A stretch of DNA of 64,000 nt from Sinorhizobium fredii NGR234. Its GTDB lineage: Bacteria; Pseudomonadota; Alphaproteobacteria; Rhizobiales; Rhizobiaceae. The DNA is taken from contig NC_012586.1 in NCBI RefSeq assembly GCF_000018545.1, positions 62,001 to 126,000 on the forward strand. The letters run 5' to 3'. Both the position numbers and the translations under genes were made by a program. Within the stretch, counting starts at the first letter, position 1. Each line of letters starts with the position of its first letter. The notes beneath the pieces were generated by a model. It was not told the DNA's origin and ran no database searches. It worked only from the letters and a program-made list of their open reading frames with translations. Of the stretch, positions 61,691-64,000 are shown piece after piece.

Positions 61691-61834
61691 CATTCCCAGA
61701 GTATGCGATCATTGTTGTGGGCGCCCGCGCGGTTGGATCGGGAGGGGGAATGCGTGTGCGGTCTGCCGCCGGCATCCCGCTCTGCCTGATTTGGAATCGA
61801 TCACACCTGAAAAATCTGGCGTGCGGTGTTGATA

Positions 61835-61860
61835 CCCCTCTGCCCGGCAGGGCAGAGGGG
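61835..61860. terminator. strong hairpin, likely bidirectional terminator
   Basis: CCCCTCTGCCC (61835-61845) and GGGCAGAGGGG (61850-61860) form a perfect 11-bp stem with a GGCA loop. It lies between the TPR remnant and the convergent molybdenum enzyme gene. No T run follows on either strand. Confidence 0.6.
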
Positions 61861-61958
61861 GTGCTGCCCCGCGCAGCTTGGAAATGCGACCCTCGCGCGA
61901 TGCTCGCATTCGTCCAATCAGGCCCGTCGTGTCCGTTGCGTCTGACCGCATCGACGCG

Positions 61959-64000
61959 TCAGATGGCCGTCAGCGGCAGGCCGGGGAGCAGCCTGTCCAG
62001 GGTGATCGGGAATTCGCGCACGCGGACGCCGGTCGCATTGTACACCGCGTTGGCTATTGCCGCGCCCGAGCCGCAGACGCCGAGCTCGCCGAGCCCCTTG
62101 GCGCCGAGCGGATTGGCCTTGTCGTCGAATTCCTCGAGAAAGACGACTTCCATCTCCGCGACGTCGCCGTTGACGGGGACATGATACTCGGCGAGATCGT
62201 GGTTGACGAAGTGGCCGGAGCGGGGATCGAGCACGGCTTCCTCCATCAGCGCAGCACCGATACCCCAGGTCATTCCGCCGAGGATCTGCGAGCGTGCGGT
62301 CCTGGCGTTGAGGATGCGGCCGGCGCCGATCACCGAGAGCATGCGGCGCATGCGGATCTCGCCGGTGTCGCCGTCGACCGCGACCTCCGCGAAGTGCGCG
62401 CCATAGGAGTGCTGGGAGTAGGCTCGGTAGCTTTCCGTGTCGCGGGCGGCGGCGACCGAACCGGTCGCCGCAATGCCGTCGGGCGCGATTCTGGCGATGA
62501 GATCGGTCAGGCTTACGGAACGGTTGCCGACCCGCACCTTTCCGTCGGCGAAACTCGGCGCGACGTCGTTCGCGCCCCTGAGCGGCGAGCGGTCGCTCGT
62601 TCGTGACGCCGCCATGATCCTCTCCCTGAGGGCGTTGCAGGCATGGTGCAGCGCCGAACCCGCGCTCGCCGCACCCCAGGAGCCGCCGGAGCCGGCCGTG
62701 CGCGGGAAGCGGCTGTCGCCGAGCTCGACCTTGACCGCGGCGACCGGAACGCCGAGGCTTTCAGCCGCGATCTGCGCGAGGATGGTGTAGGTGCCGGTCC
62801 CGATATCGGTCATGTCGAGCTGAGCCGTGACGCGGCCGTTTGCATCGATCGCCACGCGCGCCGTCCCGGCGCCGATGTAATTCGGCCGAATGGCGGCCGC
62901 CATGCCATAGCCGATGAGCTTGCGGTCTTCGCGAATGCGCCCCGGGGCCGGGTTGCGGCGCTCCCAGCCGAAGCGCCGCGCGCCTTCCTGCATGCAGGCG
63001 ACGAGGTTGCGCGTTGAAAACGGAACGCCCTGTTCCGGGTCCGCGGTCGGCTCGTTGCGGATCCTGAGCTCGATCGGATCGAGGCCGAGCTTCTCGGCGA
63101 GCTCATCCATCGCCGATTCAAAGGCGAGCATGCCGGGCGCCTCGCCCGGCGAGCGCATCCATTCACCGCGATTGAGGTCGACGGGGACGAGCTGGTGGCG
63201 GGTCAACCGGTTCGGCGCGGCGTAGAGCGAGCGGCCGAAGACCGCGGTCTGCTCGCAGAACTCCTCGAAACCGGAGGTCGCGGACCAGACAACATGGCCG
63301 ATCGACGTCAGTCGTCCGTCGCGCTCGGCGCCGAGCCGCACCCGCTGGACCATCTCGGCACGATGACCGGCATTGGCGAACATCTGCTGCCGCGTCAGCG
63401 CGACCTTGACCGGGCGGCGCAGGACCCTTGCGGCGAGCGCGGCGAGGACGGTGTCGGCATGGACGATCAGCTTGGAGCCGAAACCACCGCCGATGAACGG
63501 GCTGACGGTGCGTACATGCTCTCGCGGAATGCTGAGCGTGCTGGCGAGGCCGGCCTGGAAATTGGCAAGCGTCTGCGCGGACGTATAGACCGTCACCTCG
63601 TCGCCCGACCAGACCGCGAGCGTCGCATGCGGCTCCATGGGGTTGTGGTGCTCGTAGGGCGTCCGGTAGGTCGCATCGACCGTGACGGAAGCGGCGGCGA
63701 AGGCGCGGTCGAAGTCCCCGACGGCGCTGTCCGTCTCGAAGCCGGCATTGGTGCGCCGGGGCGCGTAGGCGTCGGCGAGACGCGCCGGCAGATCGAAGGC
63801 GCCGCGCTCCTCTTCATAGCGCACGTCGATGAGCGCCGCGGCAGCCCGCGCCGCCTCGAAGGTCTCCGCCAGGACGAGTGCGACCGGCTCGTCGTGGAAG
63901 CGAACGCGGTCGCTGTTGAGCATGGGCCTGGCGCGGCTGAAAACCTCCGGCACCGTGGGCGTAACCGCCGGGCCGAATTCCGGCTGGGCCGGTGCGTTGC
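61959..64000 (-). CDS. molybdopterin-binding subunit, xanthine dehydrogenase family, 5'-partial
   Basis: At least 680 residues of the large catalytic subunit of a xanthine dehydrogenase/aldehyde oxidoreductase-type molybdenum enzyme; the 5' end lies beyond the right edge. Family motifs include FHDEPVALVLAETFEAA, YEHHNPMEPHATLAVW, VRTVSPFIGGGFGSK, RSPGEAPGMLAFESAMDELAEKLG and the active-site glutamate in AKGLGELGVCGSG near the C-terminus. Partner FAD and 2Fe-2S subunits are not in the window and may be just outside. It oxidises aldehydes or N-heterocycles; the substrate is unknown. Confidence 0.88.
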   Translation of the reverse strand, partial: NAPAQPEFGPAVTPTVPEVFSRARPMLNSDRVRFHDEPVALVLAETFEAARAAAALIDVRYEEERGAFDLPARLADAYAPRRTNAGFETDSAVGDFDRAFAAASVTVDATYRTPYEHHNPMEPHATLAVWSGDEVTVYTSAQTLANFQAGLASTLSIPREHVRTVSPFIGGGFGSKLIVHADTVLAALAARVLRRPVKVALTRQQMFANAGHRAEMVQRVRLGAERDGRLTSIGHVVWSATSGFEEFCEQTAVFGRSLYAAPNRLTRHQLVPVDLNRGEWMRSPGEAPGMLAFESAMDELAEKLGLDPIELRIRNEPTADPEQGVPFSTRNLVACMQEGARRFGWERRNPAPGRIREDRKLIGYGMAAAIRPNYIGAGTARVAIDANGRVTAQLDMTDIGTGTYTILAQIAAESLGVPVAAVKVELGDSRFPRTAGSGGSWGAASAGSALHHACNALRERIMAASRTSDRSPLRGANDVAPSFADGKVRVGNRSVSLTDLIARIAPDGIAATGSVAAARDTESYRAYSQHSYGAHFAEVAVDGDTGEIRMRRMLSVIGAGRILNARTARSQILGGMTWGIGAALMEEAVLDPRSGHFVNHDLAEYHVPVNGDVAEMEVVFLEEFDDKANPLGAKGLGELGVCGSGAAIANAVYNATGVRVREFPITLDRLLPGLPLTAI

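Overview
The window looks like accessory DNA (plasmid, chromid or a rearranged chromosomal segment) from a GC-rich alphaproteobacterium of the Hyphomicrobiales (Rhizobium/Sinorhizobium/Mesorhizobium type). The basis is gene style: several CUT2-type sugar ABC operons, a tagatose-kinase/GatZ-like pair as in Agrobacterium, DnaJ-CbpM chaperones and IS21/IS630 debris. No rRNA, tRNA, CRISPR array or replication origin was seen.

Region 1 (about 1-30.5 kb) is a stress-protection island. It carries a Kef-type antiporter (cut by the left edge), a three-BON-domain protein, three adjacent small heat-shock proteins, a DnaJ/CbpM pair, GrpE-DnaK, a glycine-rich membrane protein, a CRP/FNR-family regulator, a sorbosone-dehydrogenase-like protein with a cytochrome c, PsiE, a LuxR-type regulator, a universal stress protein, rhomboid and SDH-type membrane proteases, a ClpG/ClpK-type disaggregase, an NDUFS4-like protein, an RpoZ-like protein and further Hsp20s. 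KefB, sHsp20, ClpK/ClpG and PsiE together recall the locus of heat resistance (tLST) of other proteobacteria. A 14-bp palindrome (YTGA-N6-TCAR, core near TGACGGYCGTCA) lies about 80-135 bp upstream of most of these transcription units. It resembles an FNR/FixK site, and the CRP/FNR protein encoded in the island is the obvious candidate to bind it. The island is also decaying: clpG is split by a complete IS21-family element with a 7-bp target duplication, and coxB, ctaG, a DUF1269 gene, an rpoZ-like gene, an hsp20 and a small gene carry frameshifts. A serine-recombinase module (16.2-19.5 kb) sits inside the island.

Region 2 (30.5-45.3 kb) is a polyol/sugar catabolic operon: a FadR-type GntR regulator and a GlcG-like protein on the minus strand, then on the plus strand a CUT2 ABC transporter (binding protein, ATPase, two permeases), two GMC oxidoreductases each with a gluconate-dehydrogenase subunit-3-like partner, an SDR dehydrogenase, a PfkB kinase and a GatZ/KbaZ-like protein. 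The likely logic is import, oxidation to a ketose, phosphorylation and epimerisation toward central metabolism; the sugar is not identifiable from sequence.

Region 3 (45.3-49 kb) holds a nitrilase-superfamily amidase, a zinc alcohol dehydrogenase and a divergent IclR regulator. Near-identical palindromes precede the amidase and the iclR gene.

Region 4 (49-53.4 kb) is rearranged: an IS630 remnant, a 5'-truncated unknown gene and a broken ABC operon (SIS-domain protein, FrcA-like ATPase, YhfX-like PLP enzyme, only the C-terminus of a permease).

Region 5 (53.5-64 kb) has an amidohydrolase, an ABC transporter with a TorT-like binding protein, an FAD monooxygenase, an Lrp-type regulator built as a covalent tandem, a TPR-protein remnant, a strong hairpin and a molybdopterin subunit of the xanthine dehydrogenase family that runs off the right edge.
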